In this document: piece after piece, positions 1 through 8,760 of the stretch
Numbering within the stretch: the first letter of the stretch is position 1
How the letters are laid out: every line of letters begins with the position of its first letter
Assembly: GCA_024234215.1 (NCBI GenBank)
Contig: JACKOQ010000002.1
Coordinates: forward strand, 62,001-126,000
Length of the DNA: 64,000 bases
From: Pseudomonadales bacterium
GTDB taxonomy: Bacteria; Pseudomonadota; Gammaproteobacteria; Pseudomonadales; UBA5862
Direction of reading: 5' to 3'
Notes under the pieces: generated by a model
What the model was told of the DNA's origin: nothing
The model's input: the letters and a program-made list of their open reading frames with translations, nothing else
Database searches by the model: none
Position numbers and translations under genes: made by a program

Positions 1-272
1 CCGATCTGCTCGCAGATCGCCACCGACAGCCCCAGCCGGGTCAGCTTGGCCAGATAACCCTCGGCCGCATGGTGCGGCACACCCGCCATTGGAATCGGCT
101 CCCCGGCCGACTGCCCGCGGCTGGTCAGCGTGATGCCGAGCAGTTGCGCGGCCTGCCGGGCGTCATCGTAGAACAGCTCGTAAAAGTCCCCCATGCGGTA
201 AAACAGCAAGGCATCGGGGTGCTCCACCTTCAGCCGCAGATACTGTTGCATCATCGGCGTGTGCTTCTCCAC
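1..272 (-). CDS. mutS: DNA mismatch repair protein MutS, N-terminal part (cut by window edge)
   Basis: MutS recognises mismatched bases and starts methyl-directed repair with MutL. Read on the minus strand, the visible 90 or so residues contain the diagnostic N-terminal block TPMMQQYLRLKVEHPDALLF, then YRMGDFYELFYDDA with the Phe and Glu of the mismatch-reading F-x-E motif region, then GEPIPMAGVPHHAAEGYLAK and SVAICEQIG. The rest lies beyond position 1. The start is uncertain. I chose the GTG at 272, five codons before the conserved block. A TTG at 311 and an ATG at 254 are also in frame, and E. coli MutS has about ten residues before this block. Family assignment is very secure; the start is not. 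Confidence 0.93.
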   Translation of the reverse strand, partial: MEKHTPMMQQYLRLKVEHPDALLFYRMGDFYELFYDDARQAAQLLGITLTSRGQSAGEPIPMAGVPHHAAEGYLAKLTRLGLSVAICEQI

Positions 273-469
273 GGCACCCGCAGCGGGCAAAGGGCTGTGC
301 TGCTGCTTCAACTGACCTGCATCCTGAACCTGTTGCGGGGGTGAAATTGTAGCCGGTTCGGGGCGGCGGCAGGGCCTCTTCCACCGATCAGACAGATTGC
401 CTGCCTCACTCAAAAGGGAAAACGGAAAAACGGGCTCAGTCTGAGCCATCCCGGGATTGATGGACGGTT

Positions 470-497
470 GCAGGTTCAAGTCCTGCAAGGCCCACCA
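470..497 (+). other. tRNA 3' fragment (T-arm, acceptor strand and CCA) without a 5' half
   Basis: The sequence has a perfect T-arm: stem GCAGG (470-474), loop TTCAAGT, stem CCTGC (482-486). It is followed by AAGGCCC, a discriminator A and CCA ending at 497. A 5' partner GGGCCTT and a normal D-arm and anticodon arm are not found at the expected 75-90 bases upstream; the nearest GGGCCT is at 372, too far. This looks like the 3' end of a tRNA left behind as an attachment-site remnant after an integration or deletion event, rather than a working tRNA. Confidence 0.55.
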
Positions 498-529
498 AAT
501 CACCACCGTAAAACTGTTTGCCGAAGTGA

Positions 530-597
530 GAATTGGCGGCCACGGTTTTCTGCCAAAGCGGAGCAGAAACCAGAAAACCGTGGTCTGTCCCCAATTC
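530..597. repeat. REP/RAYT-type palindromic element
   Basis: A long imperfect inverted repeat. Outer arms GAATTGG (530-536) and CCAATTC (591-597) enclose perfect 13-base arms CCACGGTTTTCTG (540-552) and CAGAAAACCGTGG (571-583). The GACAGACCACGGTTTTC-type sequence is, to my knowledge, common in elements mobilised by REP-associated tyrosine transposases. No transposase gene is present here. It sits 33 bases after the tRNA fragment, in a gap without a convincing gene from about 312 to 670. Downstream of it, the plus-strand frame carries a short stretch (DEVMRCLKRYL, about 607-640) that faintly resembles a transposase fragment; I do not claim it. Confidence 0.5.
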
Positions 598-670
598 CAC
601 CGGGACGAGGTGATGCGGTGTTTGAAGCGGTACCTTCCCGACTACGAAGGGGGCGAGCAGCGTGTTTGCG

Positions 671-805
671 ATGACCCGCGATCGTTTGGCAACCGCCACG
701 CAGCGCGCACAAGCGCTGGCCGACAGGTTTTCAGCCCATGACGGGCGCGAGCCCTACACCGCCATCGGCGAGCTGGTGACGCTGCTCACCGGGCTGCAGA
801 GTTGA
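671..805 (+). CDS. Small hypothetical protein (44 aa), doubtful
   Basis: An ATG-initiated frame of 44 residues beginning MTRDRLATATQRAQALADRF and ending LVTLLTGLQS before TGA. Its third positions are G/C-rich like those of neighbouring genes, and its length and helix-forming composition are compatible with a small soluble protein. There is no clear Shine-Dalgarno sequence and I recognise no family. It may be the tail of a decayed gene in the remnant region between mutS and flgL. A GTG at 662 would lengthen it by three residues. Confidence 0.25.
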   Translation: MTRDRLATATQRAQALADRFSAHDGREPYTAIGELVTLLTGLQS

Positions 806-839
806 TCGGCACCACGCCCCATCATTGCCGTTCTGTCGC

Positions 840-2084
840 TCACGAGAGCAGGTTGAACAGCGACAGGCGGCTCAGGGTGGCATAGCTCTGCTGTGCGGCC
901 TGCAGCGCGGCCGTCTGCTGGCTGAGGCGGCTGATCGCCTCGGTGAAGTCGAGGTCTTCGAGGTTGGTGAGCACCTCCTTGGTCTGCAGGGTGCTCTGCT
1001 GGTGGTTGGACTCCAGCGCGTCGAGGCTGTTGAGCCGGGCACCGACCTGGGCGCGGGCCTGACTGATGCGGTCGCGCGATGCATCCATCTGCTGAATCGC
1101 ATCGGCGATGGCTTCGCTGCGCTGGGCCGTGTTGAGACTGGCGTCGGTGATGCTTCGGGCCAGGGCATCGACGCTGGTGAGCAGATCCTGCCGGCCGGCG
1201 GCGGCAACGGTCAGGGTGAGCCTGTCGCCGCTTTGCGGCGCGCCGCTCAATTTGATCTGGGTGCCGGCGAATTCGAGCTCCATGCCGGCGACGTAGTCGA
1301 TCGGGGTGCCGGGCAGATAGCCGGCGGGCACTCCTTTCTGGATCGCCACTGGAATGTTGGCCGGCTGCTCGGTGATGACGAACTGGCTGGCCGAGGTGAA
1401 GTCGATCGACAGGCTCTTGCCGGCCCAGCCGTCGACCTGCGCCTGGTCGGTGACGATCGGCTGCGCGGTGGTGACGGTTCCGGTATTGCTGGCGGCCGCC
1501 GTCGCCGTGACGTTGCGCGGCGCCAGCAGGTCAACGAAGAGCCAGCGGCCATCATGCCCCAGCGGCATGGTGACACCCGGAGCGACCGTCAGTTCGGCAA
1601 TGCCCTCGTCGCCCTGAAACGAGAAGGCACCGCTGGCGTCGCTGGCAAAGGGCGCGGTGTTGGCCTGATAGCCGGAGAAGAGGTAGTGACCATCGCCATC
1701 GCGGCTGTTGAGCTGACCCAGAAGCTGGTCGCGCAGTGCCCGCAGTTCGCTGGCGATGCCGGCGCGGTCGGCCGTGTTCAGCGCGCCGCTTTCGCTCTGG
1801 ATCGCCAGTTCGCGCACCCGTTGCAGGCTGTTGGTGATCTGATCGAGCGTGGTGTCTTCTGAAGAGATGCGCTGGCGCGCGGCGGTGATGTTGTCGAGGT
1901 AGCGCTGGGTGGACTGCTCTTCGGCCCGCAGGCGCTGGATGGCGACGAAGGCGACGACGTCGTCGCCGGCCTGGGTGACGCGCTTGCCGGTCGCCAGCTG
2001 GTCATGAGTCTCCAGCAGCTTGCTCTGGTTATCGAGAATGGCGTTGCGCGCCTGGGCGTAGAACTGCATGGTCGAGATGCGCAT
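840..2084 (-). CDS. flgL: Flagellar hook-associated protein 3 (hook-filament junction)
   Basis: FlgL forms the second junction ring between hook (via FlgK) and filament. The 414-residue product has the flagellin-like terminal halves of this family: an N-terminal heptad region starting MRISTMQFYAQARNAILDNQ and continuing through QLATGKRVTQAGDD, and a C-terminal helix ending LQAAQQSYATLSRLSLFNLL. The middle (about residues 150-310) is a variable beta-rich surface domain. The ATG at 2084 has GAGGAG upstream. It is the last gene of flgFGHIJKL, 18 bases after flgK, and is co-transcribed with it. It is not flagellin: it is too short in its central domain and lies directly after flgK. Confidence 0.95.
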   Translation of the reverse strand: MRISTMQFYAQARNAILDNQSKLLETHDQLATGKRVTQAGDDVVAFVAIQRLRAEEQSTQRYLDNITAARQRISSEDTTLDQITNSLQRVRELAIQSESGALNTADRAGIASELRALRDQLLGQLNSRDGDGHYLFSGYQANTAPFASDASGAFSFQGDEGIAELTVAPGVTMPLGHDGRWLFVDLLAPRNVTATAAASNTGTVTTAQPIVTDQAQVDGWAGKSLSIDFTSASQFVITEQPANIPVAIQKGVPAGYLPGTPIDYVAGMELEFAGTQIKLSGAPQSGDRLTLTVAAAGRQDLLTSVDALARSITDASLNTAQRSEAIADAIQQMDASRDRISQARAQVGARLNSLDALESNHQQSTLQTKEVLTNLEDLDFTEAISRLSQQTAALQAAQQSYATLSRLSLFNLLS

Positions 2085-2102
2085 GGCGGATCAACTCCTC
2101 GG

Positions 2103-4073
2103 TCAGCGGCCCACTGAGTTGAGCAGGGTGTCGAACAGTTCGCTGGCCACCTGAATCAGCCGGGCCGAGGCGTTGTAGCTGTTCTGGAATTCGATCATCT
2201 TGGCGGCCTCCTCATCGAGGTTGACGCCCGACATCGCGTCGCGCTGGGCCTGGCTCTGCCGCAGCGAGGCATCGGCGGAGTCGAACGCCACCTTGGCACG
2301 GGCTGCGAGGGTGCCGACGCGGCCAGTCATCACCCGGTCGCTCTCGATCAGTGCCAGGGTGCCCTGCTCCAGCAGCGGCCGGTTGCCCAGCGCACCCAGC
2401 GCCAGTGCATTGCGGTTGTCACCCACTGCCTGACTGTTGAACTGCACGGTGAAGCTGTCGCCAGCAACCGGGCTGCCGCTCATCGTCACCTTGAGTCCCA
2501 GTGCCGCGGGGATCATGCCGCTGGCGCCGCTGGGGGGATAGGGCAGTCCGGCCGCCACCGTGGCGCTGTTGCCGTCGGTCACCGTGTAGGCAGTACCGCT
2601 GGTGAAGGTGATACGCAACGGCAGCGCCAGGGTGCTGGCGTCGTAGGGACCACGGTCGGTCATCTCCACCGTGGTCAGCGCCCCGCTGCCCTGATTGGTC
2701 AGGGTTGCACTGCCGCGCACCGGTTGCGCCAGGGCCAGGCTTTGTGGTCTGGAGACCGCCATGGCCATGGAGTTGGGCACGGCGCGAAACGGCGTGATCA
2801 GGTAGTGGTCGCCGGCACGGAAGGTGCCCGAGGTCAGATCGATCTGCACTCCATCGACACTGATGCTGGCCGGCAGCGTGCCAAAGTTGCCGCTGGAGAT
2901 CTGCACATTGTCGCTCAGCCGGGTCAGGGTGTACTGGTCGTTGGCCGGGCCGATCAGGTCGAGCTTGTAGTCGCTGCTCTTGAACTGTGCCGGGTCGAGC
3001 AGTTGCACCGCCATCACCTGATCCTTGGGTGGCGGGTTGTTCAGGTTCGGCTGCACCCGCTGGGCGGCCAGTGTGGCGCTGTTGGGGTCGGCAAAGAACA
3101 GCCCGCCCATCCGGCCTTCCAGGTCGACACCCAGTTGATGCTGCTGGTTGACCAGCAGCGCAATGCTGCCGCCGATGCGCCCCAGTTCGGTCAGTGTCGG
3201 TGCCAGCGCCTGGTCACGGTAGTCGAGCAGTCCGCCCAGTTGCCCGCCCAGACTGCCGCTGCTGAGTGACTGCCGCTGCGTGCCCAGCTGCAGGTAGAGC
3301 AGTGAACGGGCGTTGTCGTTGGGATCAGGCCCACTGCTGACGCTGCTGGCCTGTCCGCCCACCACCAGTGCGCTGCCCTTGTCGAGCATGACGTTGATCG
3401 AGCCATCGCTCTGGCTGATGGTGTTGATCTGCACCAGCTCCGACAGTTTGCGCAGCAGTTGGTCGCGCTGATCGAGCATGTCGTTCGGCTGTGTGCCACT
3501 GCCATTGCCCGAGAGCACGGCGATGTTGATGTTGAGCCGGGCAATGGCACTGCTCAACTCGTTGATCTGGCCGCTCAAGGTATCGAGTTGCTGATTGACA
3601 TCCTTGATGCGCTGGCCAAGGTCGCCCCCCAGCGTCTGAAAGCGGTTCGCCAGCCCACGCGCATCACCCAGCAGCACCTCACGCGCGGTCACCGACGATG
3701 GCGACTGGGCCACCGCCTGGAATGACAGAAAGAATCGGTTCAGGTCGGTGGTCAGCCCGGAATTTTCGCTCGACAGCATCTTGTCGAGCGCATCGAGCCC
3801 GCTCTGCATCGCCTGCGTCTGCTGCTTCTGCGAGCTGTCGAGCATGATCTGTCGGGTCAGGAACTGGTCGGCAACACGACGGACCTGGTCGATCGTCACC
3901 CCGCTGCCAACGAAAAAGGAACCATCACGCTGCGCCGGGCGGGTCGAAAGATTGGCCTCCTGCCGGCTGTAACCCTCGACATTGGCATTGCTGATGTTCT
4001 GACCCGTGACCGACAGGTTGAGCCGGTTGGCCTGAATCCCCGAAAGACTGATGTTGAGCAGATCACCCGCCAT
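2103..4073 (-). CDS. flgK: Flagellar hook-associated protein 1
   Basis: FlgK caps the hook and is the first hook-filament junction protein; it is secreted with help from the chaperone FlgN, encoded at 15743. The product has 656 residues. The N-terminus carries the axial-protein motif NISLSGIQANRLNLSVTGQN followed by ISNANVEGYSRQ. The C-terminus has NLDEEAAKMIEFQNSYNASA, the conserved flagellar basal-body/hook C-terminal helix. The large middle section (about 200-560) is the variable exposed domain and somewhat longer than in E. coli FlgK (about 550 aa). It lies between flgJ and flgL with 12 and 18 base gaps. Confidence 0.96.
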   Translation of the reverse strand: MAGDLLNISLSGIQANRLNLSVTGQNISNANVEGYSRQEANLSTRPAQRDGSFFVGSGVTIDQVRRVADQFLTRQIMLDSSQKQQTQAMQSGLDALDKMLSSENSGLTTDLNRFFLSFQAVAQSPSSVTAREVLLGDARGLANRFQTLGGDLGQRIKDVNQQLDTLSGQINELSSAIARLNINIAVLSGNGSGTQPNDMLDQRDQLLRKLSELVQINTISQSDGSINVMLDKGSALVVGGQASSVSSGPDPNDNARSLLYLQLGTQRQSLSSGSLGGQLGGLLDYRDQALAPTLTELGRIGGSIALLVNQQHQLGVDLEGRMGGLFFADPNSATLAAQRVQPNLNNPPPKDQVMAVQLLDPAQFKSSDYKLDLIGPANDQYTLTRLSDNVQISSGNFGTLPASISVDGVQIDLTSGTFRAGDHYLITPFRAVPNSMAMAVSRPQSLALAQPVRGSATLTNQGSGALTTVEMTDRGPYDASTLALPLRITFTSGTAYTVTDGNSATVAAGLPYPPSGASGMIPAALGLKVTMSGSPVAGDSFTVQFNSQAVGDNRNALALGALGNRPLLEQGTLALIESDRVMTGRVGTLAARAKVAFDSADASLRQSQAQRDAMSGVNLDEEAAKMIEFQNSYNASARLIQVASELFDTLLNSVGR

Positions 4074-4085
4074 GGTTCAGGGTTC

Positions 4086-5090
4086 TCACTGATAGGAAGT
4101 GGTGCCAGCGGCGGACTGGTTCATGGCCAGCGGCGCCTGCTGGATCGAGTCACCGCGGTAGATCGCCATCACCTTGCGCGCATAGTCCGGGTCGGTGGCA
4201 TAACCGGCCTGTTGCAGCGCCTGGATGTAACCGCGCGCGGTGCCGGCCTGGCGCAGCGCCTCCTGATAGCGCGGCTGCTCGCGAATGAAGCGGGCGTAGT
4301 CGGCAAAACTCTCTTCATAGGAGCCATAGGCGCGAAAGGCGGCCCGCTCCCTGACTGCCACGCCGTCGCGGTACTCCAGCGTGTCGACCCACACCTTCGG
4401 ACCCTGCCAGCTCGCATCGGCCTTGATGCCGAACAGGTTGAAGCTGTTCTCGCCCCGGCTGCCGCTGATCATCCGCTGCCCCCAGCCGGTTTCGAGCGCC
4501 GCCTGCGACAGCAGCAGCCGCGGATCGACGCCGAGAATGGAGGCCGCCTGCCGTGCCGCCGGATAGAGCTGCTGCGAAAAGGCTTCGGACGAGCTGAAAC
4601 CGGTCGCATCCTGATCCCAGAGCAGGCTCTGCACCCCGAGTCGCGGCACTTTGAACGGCGGCGCCGATGGGGCTTCCAGTGGCACGGGGTCGCGGTGGCG
4701 CATGGCCAGTTGGGCTGCGCGCAGATCGAGATTCGGGTTGCGCGCCGGCGCCGCGTAGCCCATCGACGCCAGCGCCTCGGGCGTCCCGGTCTCGCCGCCT
4801 TGCAGTTGCCGCAACACGACCTCGGCCAGCCCGATGCCGCTGCCGTTCATCACGCTCAACTGGTTGTCGAGCATCTCCTGATAGATTTCGCTCTCGTGGC
4901 TGCTGAAGGGGCTGTCGCCGATCAATGCCCGGTTCGCATCGCGCATCGCCTTGGTCATCATCTGCACGAACATCGACTCGAACTGCCGCGCCGCCGCAGC
5001 CAGCCGCTGCGGATCCTGCGGATCACCGCCCCGGCCCAGTTGCTGCACCGAGGCCAGATCGTTGTAGAGGGGGCTCTGGTCGACTTTCAT
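4086..5090 (-). CDS. flgJ: Flagellar rod assembly protein / peptidoglycan hydrolase
   Basis: FlgJ caps the growing rod and cuts peptidoglycan so that the rod can cross the wall. The 334-residue protein has the two-domain layout of beta/gammaproteobacteria. Residues about 30-100 form the rod-cap domain (RQFESMFVQMMTKAMRDAN, then LSVMNGSGIGLAEVVLRQL). Residues about 165-305 form a glucosaminidase-type muramidase domain with LLLSQAALETGWG, the catalytic Glu being about residue 200, and NLFGIKAD. A proline-rich linker joins the two. The ATG at 5090 is preceded by GAGGTG. It is 15 bases from flgI and 12 from flgK. Confidence 0.96.
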   Translation of the reverse strand: MKVDQSPLYNDLASVQQLGRGGDPQDPQRLAAAARQFESMFVQMMTKAMRDANRALIGDSPFSSHESEIYQEMLDNQLSVMNGSGIGLAEVVLRQLQGGETGTPEALASMGYAAPARNPNLDLRAAQLAMRHRDPVPLEAPSAPPFKVPRLGVQSLLWDQDATGFSSSEAFSQQLYPAARQAASILGVDPRLLLSQAALETGWGQRMISGSRGENSFNLFGIKADASWQGPKVWVDTLEYRDGVAVRERAAFRAYGSYEESFADYARFIREQPRYQEALRQAGTARGYIQALQQAGYATDPDYARKVMAIYRGDSIQQAPLAMNQSAAGTTSYQ

Positions 5091-5105
5091 GCTGGTCGCC
5101 GCACC

Positions 5106-6206
5106 TCAGATCACCACCAGTTCAGCCCGCAGCGCACCGGCCTCTTTCAGCGCCTCCAGAATCGCCATCAGGTCGCTCGGCGCCGCGCCGACACCATTGA
5201 CCGCCCGCACGATGGTGTCGAGCGACACGCCGGCATCGAACTTGAACATGTGGCCATTGCCTTCGGAGACCTCGATCTTGCTGTCAGGCACCACCACGGT
5301 CTGTCCCGGCGAAAAGGCACCCGGCTGGCTGACCCGCGGATTTTCCGAGATGGTGACCGTCAGGCTGCCATGGGTCACCGCCGCCGGCGCCACCTGGACA
5401 TGCTGACCGATGATGATGGTGCCGGTGCGGGAGTTGATCACCACCCGCGCGGCCGCGTCGCCGGGCGTGACTTCGATGTTCTCCAGCATCGACAGGAATT
5501 CGACCCGCTGCGCCATGTCGATCGGCGCCATCACCCGGATCGACGAGGCGTCGATTGCGGTGGCGGCACGCGGACCCATGAAGCTGTTGATCGCCTCGGT
5601 GACCCGTCGTGCCGTGGTGAAGTCGGCACGGTTGAGGTTGAAGACCACGCTCTCGCCCTGTCCGAAGCTGCTCTGCACCATCCGCTCCACGGTGGCGCCA
5701 CTGGGAATGCGGCCGGTGCTCGGCACGTTGACGGTGATGCGTGAACCGTCATTGCCGCTGGCATCGAAGCCAGCCACCACCAGATTGCCCTGCGCCACGG
5801 CGTAGATCTGTCCATCGGTGCCACGCAACGGCGCCAGCAGCAGGCTGCCGCCACGCAGACTCTTGGCATTGCCGATCGAGGAGACGGTCACATCGATGCT
5901 CTGGCCCGGCTTGGCGAATGCCGGCAGTTGCGCATGGATCGCCACCGCCGCGACGTTCTTCAGCTTTGGATCGATACCGGGTGGCAGCGCGATGCCGAAC
6001 TTGGCCATCATGTTGCTGAAGGTCTGGTCGGTGAAGGGTGCCTTGTCGCCGGTGCCATTCAGGCCGACCACCAGCCCGTAGCCCACCAGCTGATTGGTGC
6101 GCACACCGGCCACACTGGCCAGATCCTTCAGCCGGTCGGCCAGCGTGACGCTGGACAGCGCCATCAGCAGCAGTCCGCACAGGAGTCCAGGACGAATCGA
6201 TCGCAT
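5106..6206 (-). CDS. flgI: Flagellar P-ring protein
   Basis: FlgI builds the P-ring around the rod in the peptidoglycan layer. I start it at the ATG at 6206 (GAGAG upstream): this gives 366 residues with a clear Sec signal peptide (MRSIRPGLLCGLLLMALSSV, cleavage after TLA) followed by the mature start DRLKDLASVAGVRTNQLVGY. The open frame extends upstream to 6461, but that part overlaps flgH out of frame and has no family sequence. It matches the family along its length, including LVGYGLVVGLNGTGD, and ends LRAELVVI. It sits between flgH and flgJ. Confidence 0.96.
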   Translation of the reverse strand: MRSIRPGLLCGLLLMALSSVTLADRLKDLASVAGVRTNQLVGYGLVVGLNGTGDKAPFTDQTFSNMMAKFGIALPPGIDPKLKNVAAVAIHAQLPAFAKPGQSIDVTVSSIGNAKSLRGGSLLLAPLRGTDGQIYAVAQGNLVVAGFDASGNDGSRITVNVPSTGRIPSGATVERMVQSSFGQGESVVFNLNRADFTTARRVTEAINSFMGPRAATAIDASSIRVMAPIDMAQRVEFLSMLENIEVTPGDAAARVVINSRTGTIIIGQHVQVAPAAVTHGSLTVTISENPRVSQPGAFSPGQTVVVPDSKIEVSEGNGHMFKFDAGVSLDTIVRAVNGVGAAPSDLMAILEALKEAGALRAELVVI

Positions 6207-6219
6207 CGGTTCACTCTCG

Positions 6220-6930
6220 CTAGAAGGGCCAGATCGGGCTGTTGAAGAAGCGCGCCAGCCAACCCATCGCCGAGGCATCGGCCACTTCGCCGGTCCCGCC
6301 GTAGGAGATGCGCGCGTTGGCCAGCTTGGTCGAGGGGATGGTGTTGCTGGTGGAGATGTCCTCGGAACGCAGCAGGCCGCGGATGCGCACATACTCATCG
6401 CCCCGGTTGAGCGAGATCCACTTCTCGCCGCGCACCTCCAGCAAGCCATTGGGCAGCACATTGACCACGGTGACGGTGATGCTGCCGCTCAGGCTGTTGC
6501 TCTGGTCGGAGCTGCCCTCGCCATCGAACTTGCGCTTCGCATCGAGCGAGGCGCTCAGGTCGTTGCCCTGGATGCTGACATCGTGGCCAAACAGCGACGG
6601 ATTGGCGATGGTGGCCGACTCATCCTTCTGGGTGCTGGTCTTGGCGCTCTTCTTCGAGGCGGTGTTCTCGGTCAGCAGGATGGTGACCACATCGCCGACC
6701 CGCTGCGCCCGCCGGTCGCCGAACAGCTGCACCATCTGGCCATCCTGATAGATGGCGCCGTTCACCTGTGAGGTCGGCATCAGGCGATCGGGCGAGACCG
6801 GCGCATAGGCCGGATCATCCGGCTTGACCGGCAGCACGTCACAGCCGACCAGACTCAGCAGCGACAGCAGCAGCAGGCTCATCCGGCGGCTGTTTCGCGC
6901 TCGCTTGCGGCCGGTCGCGACAGTGGTCAT
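6220..6930 (-). CDS. flgH: Flagellar L-ring lipoprotein
   Basis: FlgH forms the outer-membrane L-ring bushing. From the ATG at 6930, which has GAGAGG ten bases upstream, the product has 236 residues. An upstream GTG at 6960 is in frame but lies only 3 bases from the flgG stop and has no better ribosome site. A basic N-region is followed by a hydrophobic stretch and lipobox LSLVGC, with the lipidated Cys about residue 30. Family sequences include GDVVTILLTENTASKKSAKT and LEVRGEKWISLNRGDEYVRI. The C-terminus is short (FFNSPIWPF). It is followed by flgI after 13 bases. Confidence 0.95.
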   Translation of the reverse strand: MTTVATGRKRARNSRRMSLLLLSLLSLVGCDVLPVKPDDPAYAPVSPDRLMPTSQVNGAIYQDGQMVQLFGDRRAQRVGDVVTILLTENTASKKSAKTSTQKDESATIANPSLFGHDVSIQGNDLSASLDAKRKFDGEGSSDQSNSLSGSITVTVVNVLPNGLLEVRGEKWISLNRGDEYVRIRGLLRSEDISTSNTIPSTKLANARISYGGTGEVADASAMGWLARFFNSPIWPF

Positions 6931-6963
6931 CAGCGGATACCTCTCACCATCGTGCTTCACCGG

Positions 6964-7749
6964 TTACAGGGTCTGACCCAGGTATTGCAGCATCTGGTCG
7001 GCGGTGGAGATCACCTTCGAATTCATCTCGTAGGCGCGCTGGGTGGTGATCATGTTGACCATCTCTTCGACCACACTGACGTTGGAATTCTCCAGCGAGC
7101 CCTGCTTCAGACTGCCCAGCCCATCCAGTCCGGCGGTGCCCACCTGCGGCGTGCCGCTGGCGGTGGTTTCACGAAACAGGTTGTCGCCGATCGCTTCGAG
7201 TCCGGCCGGATTGACGAAGTTGGCCAGCTGAATGGTGCCCACTTCGGTCGGCGAGGTGGCACCGGCGGTCAGCACGCTGACCACGCCATCCTGACCGATG
7301 GTGATGTTCTTGGTGTTCTCCGGAATGGTGATGGCCGGCTCCAGCGGCAGCCCGTTGGTGGTGACGATCTGACCTTCGGAGTTGAGGCTGAACTGCCCGT
7401 CGCGGCTGTAGCTGATGCTGCCGTCGGGCATGGTGATCTGAAAGAAGCCCTGACCGTTGATCGCCATGTCGAGCGGCTGCTCGGTCACCTGCAGCGTGCC
7501 CTGGCTGAAAACTTTCTGTGTGCCGGCCGTGCGCACCCCGGTGCCGAGTTGCAGGCCCGAGGGCAACTGGTACTCCTGGGTCGAGAGCCCGCCGGGCTGC
7601 TTGTCGATCTGATAGAGCATGTCCTCGAACATCGCCCGATCGCGCTTGAAGCCCATGGTCGAGACATTGGCGAGGTTGTTGGAGATGACCCGCAGTGCGG
7701 TGTCCTGCGCACTCAATCCGGTTTTGCTGACCCAAAGCGCACCATTCAT
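6964..7749 (-). CDS. flgG: Flagellar distal rod protein
   Basis: FlgG is the distal rod subunit. The 261-residue product begins MNGALWVSKTGLSAQDTALR and has NNLANVSTMGFKRDRAMFED, the conserved N-terminal axial motif, and an FlgG-type central domain (YQLPSGLQLGTGVRTAGTQK). The C-terminus ends with VVEEMVNMITTQRAYEMNSK and the QMLQYLGQTL tail, exactly as in the family and of typical length (about 260). AGGAAAAG precedes the ATG. It lies downstream of flgF in the same operon. Confidence 0.97.
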   Translation of the reverse strand: MNGALWVSKTGLSAQDTALRVISNNLANVSTMGFKRDRAMFEDMLYQIDKQPGGLSTQEYQLPSGLQLGTGVRTAGTQKVFSQGTLQVTEQPLDMAINGQGFFQITMPDGSISYSRDGQFSLNSEGQIVTTNGLPLEPAITIPENTKNITIGQDGVVSVLTAGATSPTEVGTIQLANFVNPAGLEAIGDNLFRETTASGTPQVGTAGLDGLGSLKQGSLENSNVSVVEEMVNMITTQRAYEMNSKVISTADQMLQYLGQTL

Positions 7750-7827
7750 GTCGTCTTTTCCTGCTTGCCGTGTTGATCGAATCGCGCCCCCGTGAGGCGG
7801 CAGTTTTCTGGCGCCGTGGCCACCCCG

Positions 7828-8565
7828 TTACATCTGCAGAATCCGCGTCGATTGCGCGGCGTTCTCTTCAAAGGTCTTCATCATCTTCACCTGCATCTCG
7901 AACTGCCGCGCCAGCGTAATGATTTCGCTCATCGACTCGACCGCGTTGACATTGCTGCGCTCGATGGCGCCCGACTCGACCCGCACCGTGGCATCGGCCT
8001 CGGCGACTGCGCCAGCGGCCAGCCGGAACAGACCATCCTGCTCCTTGCGCAACTGCCGGGCGTCCGGATTGACCAACTTGATCCGGTCCACCTCGGTCAG
8101 CGTCTGTCCATCCCCGCCCTGGGGCACGATCGAGAGGGTGCCATCCGCGCCGATCTGTATCTTCTGCGCCGGCGGCACCGCGATGGCGCCGCCGTTGCCG
8201 AGCACCGGCAGACCGCTGGCGGTGGTCAACTGCCCCAGTGCATCGATGCGCAGATCGCCGGCGCGGGTGTAGGCTTCGCGCCCATCCGGGCCACTCACCG
8301 CGATCCAGCCCTCACCCGCCACGGCGATGTCGAGCGGGTTGCCGGTCTGCGTCAGCGTGCCCGACGAGAGGTCCGATCCGGGCCGTTCGGTCATCGCGTA
8401 GACCCGGCTCGGATGGTGCTCGCCAAACACCGGCATGCTGCGCGCCTGCGCCAGATCGCTGCGAAAGCCAGTGGTGTTGATGTTGGCCAGGTTGTTGGCA
8501 TGGATGGTCTGCGCCCGCATGGTCTGCGCGGCACCACTCATGGCGACATACACTCCGCGGTCCAT
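7828..8565 (-). CDS. flgF: Flagellar proximal rod protein
   Basis: FlgF is a proximal rod subunit. I start it at the ATG at 8565 (GGAG upstream), giving 245 residues beginning MDRGVYVAMSGAAQTMRAQT. The frame remains open to 8622 but that extension has no family match and would run over the promoter. N-terminal NNLANINTTGFRSDLAQA and C-terminal EIITLARQFEMQVKMMKTFE identify the family. It is the first gene of flgFGHIJKL. A sigma-54-like promoter lies just upstream at 8601-8617, so this operon appears to be separately transcribed from flgBCDE. Confidence 0.95.
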   Translation of the reverse strand: MDRGVYVAMSGAAQTMRAQTIHANNLANINTTGFRSDLAQARSMPVFGEHHPSRVYAMTERPGSDLSSGTLTQTGNPLDIAVAGEGWIAVSGPDGREAYTRAGDLRIDALGQLTTASGLPVLGNGGAIAVPPAQKIQIGADGTLSIVPQGGDGQTLTEVDRIKLVNPDARQLRKEQDGLFRLAAGAVAEADATVRVESGAIERSNVNAVESMSEIITLARQFEMQVKMMKTFEENAAQSTRILQM

Positions 8566-8600
8566 TGTCTGCTCCGGTTGAATCGCTGTTGATCTGTCAA

Positions 8601-8617
8601 TGCAGATCGCGGGCCAA
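8601..8617 (-). promoter_or_regulatory. Sigma-54-type (-24/-12) promoter of flgFGHIJKL
   Basis: On the minus strand the sequence is TTGGCCCGCGATCTGCA, with GG and GC separated by exactly ten bases as RpoN promoters require. The -12 element is about 36 bases from the flgF ATG. In pseudomonads flgF operons are known to be RpoN/FleQ dependent, so position and pattern agree. Activator sites were not identified. Confidence 0.65.
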
Positions 8618-8760
8618 CTCAATCCGTCGGTTTATTGACAGAGCCCCTTCATAAAAAGCCAATCAAAAACAATCCGTTATGAAAAAAGATTGCAGACAGC
8701 GCCGCAGCGGCACGCCGACGTGCAGATTTTTCCGCCGGGGCGGCAGAGCATGGAGAGGAG

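Noticed and set aside
372..497. A complete tRNA from GGGCCTC at 372 to CCA at 497
   Set aside because: 126 bases is too long, the last acceptor pair mismatches, and there are no D or anticodon arms; treated as a 3' fragment.
825..1862. Long antisense ORF over flgL (and similar ones over flgJ, clpA, trxB and others)
   Set aside because: Shadow frame of G+C-rich coding sequence; composition and lack of motifs show the minus-strand genes are real.
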